NCBI RefSeq assembly: GCF_963082655.1
Contig: NC_081553.1
Coordinates: 37,956,242-38,020,241, forward strand
Direction: 5' to 3'
Length of the DNA stretch: 64,000 nt
Source of the DNA: Stomoxys calcitrans
Lineage: Eukaryota > Arthropoda > Insecta > Diptera > Muscidae
Shown here: piece after piece, positions 44,170-55,799 of the stretch
Numbering within the stretch: position 1 is the first letter of the stretch
How the letters are laid out: every line of letters begins with the position of its first letter
The notes under the pieces: model-generated
The model's input: the letters and a program-made list of their open reading frames with translations, nothing else
What the model was told of the DNA's origin: nothing
The model's database searches: none
Translations under genes and position numbers: made by a program

Positions 44170-44864
44170 AAACAAGTTAAGGCGTGGTATATTCGGCCGG
44201 GTCGAATTTTGGGAACCCACTACCATGGATTCCGCTAAATTGAACACTTATTAACTGAATTTGTATTTGAATTATTTTGATCTCAAGAAGTCATATCGGT
44301 ACATAGGAGGGCCCATATCATCATATTGACCGATTCAGATAAGACTTGGCACTCATATTGTAAGTCATAAGATAGGCTTTTGGTCCAAATTTCAACCGAA
44401 TTTGGTGTAGATTTAGGCTTTTAAAGGCCCAAGAAGTCAAATCTGGGGATCGGTTTGTATGGAGACTATATCTGTAGTGACCCATGTAAAGATAACACCC
44501 GATGGATGGACTTTGTCGTTGAAAACCGGAAGCAAGATTTTTGTAGACCCACAATTTCTTTAGCAAAATTTCTATAAATTCGTCCTAGTTGATCGATCCA
44601 CCCTGTTATAAATACTTCCCTCATATGACGTAGATTGGGTCAGATTTGGGTATAGCTTACCTATAGACCGATCTCATTATTCAAGGTCTTTAACTCATAT
44701 AAGGAAGATTTTTTTCTTTTGCAGAAATGTTGATCCAGATTGGACCATATTTCCCTATAGCTGCTATGGGTTCATAAGTGGTATATTTTTCACCAGATTT
44801 TTCCGAGGTGGTGGCTATCCAAAGTTCGGCCTTGTCGAACTTATTGCCTTTTTACTTGTTTTAA
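44170..44864. mobile_element. double-headed HINE: C-type 5' end (+) and D-type 5' end (-)
   Basis: The left end is a plus-strand C head (AACAAGTTAAGGCGTGG, TTCGGCCGGGTCGAA, GGGAACCCACTACCATGG). The right end is a minus-strand D head (CCGAGGTGGTGGCTATCC, TTCGGCCTTGTCGAAC, GCCTTTTTACTTGTT). No microsatellite or 3' hairpin is present, so two 5' halves face each other. Confidence 0.8.
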
Positions 44865-46384
44865 TTTTATATGTAAATGTAAGCTTTTAATTGAAGAATT
44901 TAAGAGTCATTTGAACTTTTCTTTACCACAATAACAAAATCAAGTGTTGTCATCATCCATTGCATTTCTCATGGATATATTTTTTAAATCTTTCATGATT
45001 CAAATTGAAATGCCACTGTAACGTATTACAAATCAATTCAAACAGAGTCCTCCAATGGATTGAGTAACACAACACTTGTAAGATTTCGATATGGGTATTG
45101 CATAGTCCTCTATGCAATACCCATTTCTGTCTCCCGAAAGATTCCCGAAAATGAAAAATGGGCGTTAACCTCAAAGACATTATAAGACTGGCAGTGAGTG
45201 GCCACCATCACCACCACCACCACCTGAATGCCACACACACACTCTGGCATATGGATGCAAGAAGGTAAAGCACAAAAAACGGGGCCCACACTATGCCACA
45301 CACAAACTGCAAATCGGTGTAGGACCAAGTGGGACCGCCGACCATATGGTAAATGGATGGATAGATGATGGCAATGGAAACCAGCGACAGACAGACGGAC
45401 AGGCAGCACCAGGACGGGAACAGTAACGAACGTAGAAACAGCAAGAACGACACCAACTCACTCCCCAAAATGAAGCGAAAAGACAAAAAATTATGTTGGT
45501 TCAGGTAACAACTTCATCATGGCGCATAAATTTGCAATACAAATTTAATTTATGCAATGAAGTCCGACGCATGAAGTTTTCGTTTTTTGCAACTCCAGCC
45601 AAAATGTCCAAAATGTCTGTCCAATTCGAAGACTGTATGTCTATATGTATGACCATGTAAATACCAAAGTAACCAACAGCCATAGTGCAGCTCAACTAAG
45701 TAGTGGTTGGCGGGGTTTCGGGGGGGTTCTATGATTACAAGGAGGTCGTAGAGGCCTGAAACAAGGTGGACACATGTGAAAATTTAGCCTTTCGGTATTA
45801 CTCCTCAGCACCTACATAAGCTGATTTCTTAGCCTTTAGTTTGGTTTTTTTTTTGTCTTTGGCTTCCCGGTATAGTTGATGGTGGCATACCAAAAAAATC
45901 TTCTGACTGCAACGAATTGTGCAGTATGAACGAATATTTCAAATATGAAGTAAAATCTCAGTTGCGTATTAACGCATAAAAATATCGAATATATATTCGC
46001 AGCTATCCTATGTCCGACACTGGCCCACCATTGCGGTCCGTTATCCAAGTCCAGTGAAGTGATTCCACTGCCTTTTTCCCTCATCCGCATGATGTCAAGC
46101 GCGTGTGGTGGATTGCAATGAAGAACGGCTGTGGCCTGCGTTGAATTTCTGTTTTGTCCTCATCTGGCAGAGAAGGTAGACACAATTAAACAATTTCCAC
46201 TAAATCTGCTTACTTCCTTAGCAATTTGTTATTTGCCAACAAAAATTATGTGACTTTGGATCATAAATTCTTCTTGCTCAACAAAAATGGGTAAGAAAAA
46301 CATGAGGAGAGTCGGAGGAAAAAAGAAAGGCTCGTTCAGCATACAACGAGGTATGGCAGAAAGTCACCGGCTATGCTTGGCAAG
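44865..46384. other. single-copy-looking non-coding DNA with simple repeats
   Basis: It contains a perfect hairpin (45091-45124), ACC and AC tracts (about 45203-45243), and frames that match no family I know. Possible host intergenic or intronic sequence. Confidence 0.5.
45091..45124. repeat. perfect 15-bp hairpin with 4-base loop
   Basis: ATGGGTATTGCATAG, TCCT, then the exact complement. It lies in otherwise unrecognised sequence. Confidence 0.9.
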
Positions 46385-47720
46385 AAGTAAAATAGGGAAC
46401 TATATCGTATGTGAGAGGTTGTAGGAGAAGTCACTGTGCAAAATTTCATGCAAATCATATAAGAATTACGCCCTCAAGAGGCTTGAGAAATAAAATCAGC
46501 AGAAAGGTTTATATAGGAGCTATATTTGGTTATAGACCGATTCAAATCGTATTTGAAACGTACGTTGGAGGTCATGGAAGAAGCCGTTGTACAAAATTTG
46601 GAAGTCATAACAAAACACGCTGTGCAAAATTTCAGCCAAATCGGATAAGAATTGTGCCCTATAATGCCTCAAGAAGTCAAGACCCGAGATGGGTTTATAT
46701 GGCAGCTATATTAGGTTATAGACCGATTTCAACCATACTCAACACAGTTGTTGGAAGTCATTACAAAACACCTCGAGCAATATTTCAGCCAAATCGGATG
46801 AGAATTGTGCCTTCTAGTGGCTCAAGAAGTCAAGACCCGAGATCGGTTTATATGGCAGCTATATCAGGTTATGAACCGATTTAAACCATACTGAGCACAA
46901 TTGTTGGAAGTCATAACGAAACACGTCATGCAAAATTTCAGCCAAATCGGATAAAAATAGTGCCCTCTAGTGGCTCAAGAAGTCAAGACCCGCGATCGGT
47001 TTATATGGCAGCTATATCAGGTTATGGACCGATTTCACCCATACTCAGCACAGTTGTTGGAAGTTATAACAAAACACGTCATGCAAAATTTCAGCCAAAT
47101 CGGATAACAATTGTGCCCTCTAGTGGCTCAAGAAGTCAAGACCCGCGATCGGTTTATATGGCAGCTATATCAGGTTATCGACCGATTTCAACCATACTCA
47201 GCACATTTATTGGAAGTCATAACAAAACACGTCATGCAAAATTTCAGCCAAAATGGATAAAAACTGTGCCCTCTAGTGCCTCATGAAGTCAAGATCGGTT
47301 TATATGGCAGCTATAACAGGTTATGGTCCGATTTCAACCATACTCAGAAAAATTGCTGGAAGTCGTAATAAAACACCTCATGCAAAAATTCAGCCAAATC
47401 GGATAATAATTGTGTCCTCTAGTGCCTCAAAAAATCAAGACCCGAGACCGGTTTATATGGCAGCTATACCAAAACCTGGACCGATATGGCCCATTTACAA
47501 TCCCAACTGACTTACACATATAAGAAGTACTTGTGCAAAATTTCTAGCGGCTGGCTTTACTCCTTCGAAAGTTAGCGTGCTTTCGACAGACGGACGGACG
47601 GACAGATGGACGGACAGACGGACGGACGAAGTTTATAGGGTCTTATTCGAATATTTCGAGGAGTTACAAACAGAATGACGAAATTAGTATACCCCCATCC
47701 TATGGTGGAGGGTATAAAAA
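46385..47720 (+). mobile_element. HINE-A, 5'-truncated, with long repeat-derived frames
   Basis: Seven or so A monomers at about 153 bp, GGACGGACGGACAGATGG and the 3' hairpin CCCCATCCTATGGTGGAGGG. Frames of 157 and 108 residues run through it, repeating SRSQDPRSVYMAAISGY at each monomer. These are repeat artefacts rather than genes. The TA-rich stretch is shortened (GTTTATAGGGTC). Confidence 0.84.
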
Positions 47721-49430
47721 TGTCAATCTATTTGAATTCGTTCCTCTTAACTCCTCCAATGTCTGAAAGAAAAGAGATCCCAGTATCTTATACCTACTAT
47801 GACTTAATGCCGGACATTGGCAAAAGAAATGATTACAAACCTTGACGGAGTTAGTTCCCTGACTCCAGCGGCAGATGTCGTCAATTCTTATGCCTATACG
47901 AGTCATGTGTATAGTTAGCTTATTATATCCTTATATAATTCCAATAACCGTTCCTAGATGAATCCTCTCCATCGACAATAGAACATTTATGTTAGCAGTC
48001 GAACATTCGTCCCTTAGTTGTTTCGTATGCTCACAACCTGCTGTTGGGTTCCATCTGTTAAATACGTCCCTTCTGCCTCTCAGCCAGGGTAGGTATTAGC
48101 ATACGCAGCCTACAGTTCACAAATTCCACCCTCGTCAAGAAGTCAGACTGCAAGTCGGCCATTGTCCCGTCGAATAGACCGGTATCCTTCGAAGCTGATT
48201 CAGTTGCAACAACCTGAGCAGAGTCATCTCGGCTGATTTAATGACATACAGGTCAATCAGCTGAATCACCAGCAGTACCTCCAAGGATCTGGTCGCAGTA
48301 GTACCCATAGCCCCACTTATAAATCTCAGAGGCACCCTAATTACCCTATCCAGGTGCCCTACATGAGAGGCGAACTCTGTCATAGGCCATCAGACGTGGC
48401 AACCATAGTTCAGCACCAGTCACAGCGGTGGTGCGGTGGAACTCTAACTCCTTTCAAGAAGACAATGACACGAATAGATAGCCGCTAAGGCGTTTTTGAC
48501 CTCAGACTCCAAATTCAAGCCCTAGCTCAACTTACTGTTCAGAATAACTACAAGGAACCTTGCCGACCCTGACAGCTTCAAGGCCAGCCCCTGAAGCATC
48601 GCCAGTAAAAACCCAGGCACCTTCCGCCTTCTCACCAACTCAGTCTTCCTTGCATTAACCTCCGGTGCATGAATCTAGGCCGCAGACTCTAACTCCTCCC
48701 AACAAGACAATGACACGAAAAGATAGCCGCCATAACACTGAGGGCGAACGAACTTCCCGATGGCAAGTGGCCGTAATCTTCCTGTGCAGAAGCATACTCA
48801 TTATCTAGCCTGCAATGCCGCTCTCCACACCAGCGTCCCTTAAAGCTGCCACTATGGCTGTCGGTCTCTCTCTATGTCCAGAAATGTAATGCCAACGAAG
48901 AAATATTGCCTTGGTAGCCTACCTCTGATATGAAAGTCAAAAATACTCTCAAGCGTCTTGACGAAGAAGGAGGACGGACAGCCATCTGGACCAGGAGACT
49001 TATAGGACCCAAAGGTGTTTAATGCCCAATAAACGCTGTCATGGGTCACTGAATCCATGGCTAGCGCGTCCATATCATTGTCCTGTACAGGATATAATAC
49101 CTCCACTTTCCGACCCGCACGACCACAGTCAGGGAAGTTTGTCTTCAACAAATGATTTAATGTATCCCCGGGCGACGCAGTCCACTCTCCGACAGGCCTC
49201 TGCAAATTTCCTGCAAAAGGGGCGTAATCTGCCAACAATTTTCTGAATCTCAAGGTGTTCTTGACAATGGACAACTCCTCTATCAATCCTCCCTTGTCTC
49301 TGTAAACCGTCCATAACTTTCTGTCGCCACTCCTACTGGCCGCAATTGAAAGCCTTTCTAGCATTGGTTCTGAGTAACCTAATGTCCTGATTTCACCATC
49401 TTTTATCCTCCCTGTTTCTATCTCGTTTTG
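47721..49430 (-). pseudogene. I-like retrotransposon L3: pre-RT/RT and C-terminal fragments
   Basis: The minus strand from 49436 gives a 194-residue frame with the pre-RT helix region and SYKSPGPDGCPSSF (about 49000-48960, the RT entry motif SPG.DG). Much of the RT core (including any YADD) is missing. The region 48383-48135 encodes GATGTTATRSLEVLL, a thumb segment parallel to TTPTRALE of L1. 47906-47740 gives FFCQCPALSHSRYKILGS, the C-terminal zinc-like region. At 48440-48740, CTCTAACTCCT(T/C) with AAGACAATGACACGAA appears twice about 260 bp apart, suggesting a partial duplication. Confidence 0.76.
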
Positions 49431-49615
49431 GACCATACTTGGCCCAGTTGTATGAAGTCGTAACAGAACACTTTGCGCAAAATTCGGTTCATATGGGAGC
49501 TATATCCAAATCTGAATCGAAGTGGCCCATTTGCAATCCCGAACGACCTACATCAATGTTAAGTATCTATGCAATATGTCAAGCGGCTAGCGTTACGCGT
49601 TCGCAATCGTGATTT
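49431..49615 (+). mobile_element. HINE (C/A type) partial 3' region
   Basis: ACCATACTTGGCCCAGTTGT, CGAACGACCTACATCAATGT and CAAGCGGCTAGCGTTACGCG match the last monomer and pre-microsatellite region of subfamily C. No microsatellite remains. Confidence 0.7.
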
Positions 49616-50465
49616 CCGCAACAAAGAATGCCCGCCACTGTAAACATTTTTTCGGCAATCGTATTTTTAAGATATTTCGATTTGCAAGATCACATGTGTC
49701 TCTAAAGTAATTCAGCTGTAATTTCTTGGTTACTAAGTCTCGTCCTCGCCTTGACTTGGCTTGGCTTGGTTTTTTCTCTTCAGTTTTTGTGTTAAAGCAG
49801 TTAAATTGCAAATTTATGTTGCTGCAGAAGCGGGTGCACACATGCGCATAAAGTGCGATTAAGTGGACAAGCTCAGTGACCTAAAGCTGCCAGCCATAAC
49901 AGACAGTCAAGCCAGCAAACTAGGAATACGTTTTGAGCTCCTCCAACAACTCGATTTGCCATCTTACGATGAGGTAACACAGCCCAATGTCCAACACATG
50001 GGATGTCTTGTAACTCACCTAAGATGAAGAAGAAAAAGTTAATGGAAATGTGGCAGAAAAAAATCATCAAAAGAGGAAAAAACACAGCAACCACAACCCA
50101 AAGAAAATAAATTCCACTTTTAAATCCAGCTGTCATTTAGGTGAACTTAATTTACAAAAATTTACCATAAATTTTAAGATTTTCTCTCTGCTCTTTTGAG
50201 CGGACAGACAGACATTTGCAAGACAACAAATATAATTTAAAAGAGAACTGTAAATACTTCCACAGTTTTGTTGGTTTTCTTTGGCATCGAGCTCTGACAA
50301 AGTTAGAAAACTGGTTAACTGATTGGCTTTTCAGCCATATCATCTTAAGGATCATGGCTTGATTATTGTCATCGGCTGAAAGCAGATATAAATTGTAAAC
50401 AGAGAAGAAGTTATGTTGTCTAAGTCTGGGAAGAATGGACTTGTTAATCGAACTGTTATTTTAGC
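49616..50465. other. single-copy-looking non-coding DNA
   Basis: No coding, RNA or repeat feature recognised. Confidence 0.5.
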
Positions 50466-53207
50466 ATTCAGACAATAAATGCGCCCTCTAAGACCTTAAA
50501 TCGAGAGATCGGTCTATATGGCAGCTATTTCCAAATCTGGACCAATCTGGTTCAAATTGAAAAATAATGTCGAGGGGACTAAAACAACTCGCTGTTCTAA
50601 ATTTTGGCAAAATCGGACAATAAATGCGCCTTTTATGGGGCCAAGATCTTAAACCGGCTGATCGGTCTATAAGGCAGCTATATCCAAATCGGGACCGATG
50701 TGGGCCAAATCGAAGAAGGATGTCAAAGGGCTTAACTTAACTCACTGTCACAAATTTTGGTAAAATCAGGTAAGAAATGCGCCATTTATGGATCCAAGAC
50801 CTTAAATCGAGAGATCGGTGTATATGGCAGCTATATCCAAATCTGGGCCGATGTGGGCCAAATCGAAGAAGGATGTCAAAGGGCCTAACACAACCCACTG
50901 TGCCAAATTTTGGCAAAATCGGATAATAAATGCGCTTTTTATGGGCCTAAGACCCTAAATCGGAGGATCGATCTATATGGCAGCTAAATCAAAATCTGTA
51001 CCGATCTGGGCTAAATTGAAGTAGGATATCTAAGGGACTAACATAACTCAGTGTCCCAAATTTTGGCTAAATCGGAGAATAAATGCGCCCTTATGGGCCC
51101 AATCGGCGGATCGGTCCATATGGCAGCTATATCCAAATCTGGACCGATCTGAGCCAAATTGAAGATGATTGTGGAAGAGCCTAACAAAACTCAAAGTCTC
51201 AAATTTCGGAGAAATCGGACAATAAAAGAGCCTTTTATGGGCCTCAGACCTTAAATCAAGAGATCGGTCTATATGGCAGCTATATCCAAATATTGACCGA
51301 TCTAAGCCAAATTGAAGAAGAATGTCGAAGGAGCTTAACTTTTATGGCCCAAAAACCTTAAATCGAGAGATCTGTCTATATATCAGCTATATCCAAATCT
51401 AGACCGATCTTGACCAAATTACAGAAGAATGTCGAAGGGTCCTACACAATTCGCTGTCCCAAATTTTGGCAAAATCGGGTAATAAATGCGCCTTTTATGG
51501 TCCTAAGACTTTAAATCGAGAGATCTGTCTATATGGCAGCTATATCCAAATCTAGACCGATCTGGACCAAATTGCAGAGGGATATCGAAGGGCCTAACAT
51601 AACTCACTGTCTCAAATTTCGGACAATAAATGCGCCTTTTATGGGCCTAAGACCTTAAATCAAGAGATCGGTCAATATGGCAGTTATATCCAATTCAGAA
51701 CCGATCTGAACCAAATTGAAGAAGGATGTCGAAGTGCCTATCGCAACCCACTGTCCCAAATTTTGGCAAAATCGGATAATAAATGCGCTTTTTATGGGCC
51801 TAAGACCTTACATCAAGAGACCGGTCTATATGGCAGCTATATCCAAATCTGGACCGATCGGAGCCATATTGCAGAACTATTTTGGGGGGTCTAAGGCAAA
51901 TTTTGGCAAAATCGGACAATAAATGCGCTTTTTATGGGCCAAAGACCTTAAATCGAGAGATCGGTCTATAAGGCAGCTATAACTAAATCTAGACCGATCT
52001 GGGCCAATTTTGGCTATATCCGGTCTATATGGCAGCTATATCCAATCCTGGACCGAGCTATATCCAATTCTTGACCGATTGCAGAAGTATGTTGAGGGGA
52101 TTAACTTAACTCACTGTCCCAAATTTCGGCGACATCGGATAATAAATGCGCCTTTTATGGTCCTAAGACTTTAAATTGAGAGATCTGTCTATATGGCAGC
52201 TATATCCAACTCTAGACCGATTTGGGCCAAATTGAAGGAGGATGTCGAAGGCTTAACACAACTCACTGTACCAAATTTTGGCAAAATCGGATAATAAATG
52301 TGTCTTTAATGGGCCTAAGACCCTAAATCGCCGGATCGGTCTATATGGGGGCTATATCAAGAAATGGTCCGATGGAGCCCATCTTCAAACTTCACCTGCT
52401 TATGGACAAACAACGAATCCGAGCAAAGTTTCAGCTCAATATCTAAATTTTTATAGACTGTAACGTGATTTCAACAGAGAGACGGTCAAACGGAGATACT
52501 GACGGACAGACAGACGTACTGACGGATGGACAGACGGACGGACGGATGGACAGACGGACAGACAGACGGACGGACGGACGGACGGACAGACGGACGGACA
52601 TATAGACAGATAGACGAACGGACAGACAGACGGACGGACGGACAGACGGACAGGCAGACGGACGGACAGACGGACAGACGGGCGGACAGACGGGCGGACA
52701 GACGAACGGACAGACAGATGGACGGACGGATGGACTGACGGACAGACAGACGGACGGACATACGGACGGACAGACGGACGGTCAGATAGACTGAGGGACA
52801 GATGGACGGACAGACAGATGGACGGACGGACTGACGGACTGACGGACAGACAGACGGACAGACAGACGGACAGACAGACGGACAGACAGACGGACAGACA
52901 GACGGACAGACAGACGGACGGACGGACTGACTGATGGACAGACGGACGGACGGACAGACAGACGGACGGACAGACGGACGGACGGACAGACAGTCGGACA
53001 GACGGACGGACAGATAGACGGACAGATAGACGGACAGATAGACGGACAGATAGACGGACGGACAGACAGACGGACGGACAGATAGACAGACGGACGGACA
53101 TACAGACGGACAGATAGACGGACGGACAGACAGGCAGACGGACGGACATTACCAGATCGTCTTAGATTTTTAAGAAGATCAGGAATATATTTATATACTT
53201 TATGAAA
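50466..53207 (+). mobile_element. HINE-D, 5'-truncated, with greatly expanded microsatellite
   Basis: About twelve D monomers at roughly 153-bp spacing (GATCGGTCTATATGGCAGC near 50508, 50660, 50813, 50966). Some near 51990-52080 are rearranged, with GGCAGCTATATCCAA repeated at short spacing. The pre-microsatellite block follows (GTAACGTGATTTCAACAGAG), then a GTCY tract of about 650 bp, then ATATTTATATACTTTATG, where the copy ends without its 3' hairpin. Confidence 0.85.
52501..53148 (+). repeat. (GACGGACA/GACAGACG)n microsatellite, about 650 bp
   Basis: Continuous GAC(G/A) tetranucleotides, with 12-bp higher-order units (GACGGACAGACA at about 52853-52915; GACGGACAGATA at about 53008-53056). 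Other HINE copies in the window have only 20-120 bp of this tract. Confidence 0.95.
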
Positions 53208-54778
53208 TTGGTAATTTTCTTTAAACCAACTATTGTCAAGAATTACTTTTTTAGAAAAATTTTGAAAAAATTGTCATTTCTTGCATCTCTCTTCTCAATT
53301 AAAAACTTGCCAATAGAGACACTTGCAAAGGCTTCTTTAAAGTACCCTTTGTAACTCTTCAGGATTTCATTGTCCTTAGAGAAAATTTAAAATTGAGCTC
53401 GCCTAAAAAAAAGAAAAAAAAAACTTTAAGGTTGGGGCAAAAACAATTCAATTTTCTTAAACTTCCGGTGGCGGTATTGCTTTTTTTTGAAATTAGACCG
53501 ACTCCATGCCGAGTGTAGGTTTGCCGTTGCAGACATTTGGTCGAACCTTTCAATGGCGCTGTCAGCCATTGTTTTACCCCTTTTTTTATTCGACTTGGAT
53601 TTGGTGCTTCAGTCGGGCTGTCATTAAAATGGGTGCATTCACCAGTTTCAACAGCAAACACTACCATCGCCATCATTATGGTCTACTGGCCGCCCGGCCG
53701 ACTTTTCTGAGACGCTTTTATTACAGCAAAAGTAACAACAATTTAATGCGAATTTTGCTCTGTAAAGCGGAGTGATTGTAACGCTAAGATTACTGTCTGG
53801 CATTTCATTTCATTTCGAATCGAGTCGAGTCGACTCAGGTCGCATAGAATTGACTGCGGTGGCGGCTCTCCCCATGCCCGTGTCGCTGCTTGCTGCTGTT
53901 GCCCTCATGTTAGGTTAGTTGCATTAAATGCAAATTTTTGCTACTTTTTTCCTCACTGTTGCATGTTGCGAGCGACGAATGGGGGCAGTTTTGGCTTGGC
54001 TGAAATGAAATGAAAGAACATTTAAACTTAGCTAACTAACGGTGGCTTATTATTGTTTTAGTTCAGCAATGTTTTTGGTGGAAGTGTTCCAGACCGACAA
54101 TTGACCGATCAGGGTAAGGAGTTCGCCAGTGCATGTGCAAGTGTGTGTGTGTGTTTGTGTATATGGGCTTCTTGGTGTATTTGATTTATATGGCTCTTAA
54201 CGACACATTTGGCTAATACTTCAAATGTCGGTTGGTTAACATGGCCTCCGTAGTTTTACCCTCAATGCACATGTACAAATGAATTACAGTGGCTCAAAGT
54301 AACAAAAAAATTATAAAATTTTCTAAAGAAAAATAAAATTATGACTAAAATTTCCAGGAAATAAAATATTATAAAATGTCCTTTAAATATCATTTTTTTG
54401 ACCAAATAAAATTTTTTTTGTAAAGTGTTCAAAGCCATCACCACAACTTCCAAAAGATGCACAAATAACATGTGTATACTATGGAAGCAATTGTAGTCGT
54501 GTGGAGAACAAGTGCATCACTACAACGAAAAACACAAGCGATGGAAGAGAACAGCTAGTATGAAAGGTGTCAGTCTTTGTTAATGCCGCGCTTACATCGT
54601 AAACAAGTTTTGGTGATATATTCGATATACGAACGACCCACTTATAAAAATTAGTCTGAAATTAGTATAGACATTTTTAAAAACAAAAAAAAAAACTCTA
54701 AACTTTACTTAAAAATTAAATACAACAAATTTGCTTTCTTGAAAATTCTTTAACGATTTCGAAAAAATTCTTTAATTT
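53208..54778. other. single-copy-looking non-coding DNA
   Basis: AT-rich with short A and T runs, a GAGTC-rich patch (about 53820-53840) and a GT tract (about 54143-54160). No coding feature recognised. Confidence 0.5.
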
Positions 54779-54955
54779 TTTTATACCCACCACCGAAGTA
54801 TGGGGGTATATTCATTTTGTCATTCCGTTTGCAATACATCGAAATATCTATTTATACGATCTAGACATGTCCGTCCCCCTGTCCGTCTGTCTGTAGAAAT
54901 CACGCTGGAGTCTTTAAAAATAAAGATATTGAGCTGAAACTTTGCACAGATTCTT
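54779..54955 (-). mobile_element. HINE-D, left part (3' end)
   Basis: Reverse D tail (TTATACCCACCACCGAAGTA, GTCATTCCGTTTGCAATACA, GTCCGTCTGTCTGTAGAAAT). It is interrupted by a HINE-A at GCACAGATTCTTTT and resumes at 55800. Confidence 0.85.
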
Positions 54956-55799
54956 TTTATACCCTCCACCATAGGATGGGATGGTATACTAATTTCGATA
55001 TTCTGTTTGTAACTCCTCGAAATATTCGTCAAAGACCCCAGAAAGTATATATATTCTAGATAGTCATGCAATTTTAAGTCGATCTAGCCATGTCCGTCCG
55101 TCGGTATGTCGAAAGCACGCAAATTTTGGAAGGAGTAAAGCTAGCCGCTTGAAATTTTACAAAAATACTTCTTATAAGTATAGGACGGTTGGTATTGTAA
55201 ATGGACTATATCGTCCAATATTACGATGCAGGTGCCGTATAAACCGATCTTGGATCTTGACTTCATGCGCCACTAGAGGGCGCAATTTTTAACCGATTTG
55301 GCTGAAATTTTTTTATGATTTCCAATTACCGTGCCGATTATGCTTCAAATCGGTCCATATCCTGATATAGCTGCCATATAAACCGATCTGGGATTTTGAT
55401 TTCTTGAGCCTCTTGGGGTCGTAATTATTATCCGATTTGGCAGAAATTTTGTACAAGCGCATCTCCCATGACCTCCAACATACGTTTCAAATATGGTCTG
55501 ATTCGGTCTATAGCCTAATACAGCTCCCCTATAAACCGATCTCCCTATTTAATTTCTTGTGACCCTAAAAGGCGCAATTCTTATTCGAATTGGCTGACAT
55601 TTTACACAGGTCTCCAACATATAATTTTATTGTGCTCCAAACCGGACCAAATCTTGATAACGCTCTAATAGTAGAGCAAATCTTTTCTTATATTCTTTTG
55701 AAGAAGAAGAGATGCCGGGAAAAGAACTCGACAAATGCGACCTATGGTGGAGGGTACATAAGATTCGGCCCGGCCGAACTTAGCATGCTTTGACTTGTC
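54956..55799 (-). mobile_element. HINE-A nested in HINE-D
   Basis: Complete minus copy from TTATACCCTCCACCATAGG to TTCGGCCCGGCCGAACTTAG and CATGCTTTGACTTGTC. The surrounding D element continues without loss on both sides and no target duplication is visible, as expected of a Helitron-class insertion into a T-rich site. Confidence 0.86.

Noticed and set aside
52451..53149. 232-residue Ser/Val/Arg/Leu-rich open frame on the minus strand
   Set aside because: It is pure translation of the GTCY microsatellite; all frames of such a repeat tend to be open.
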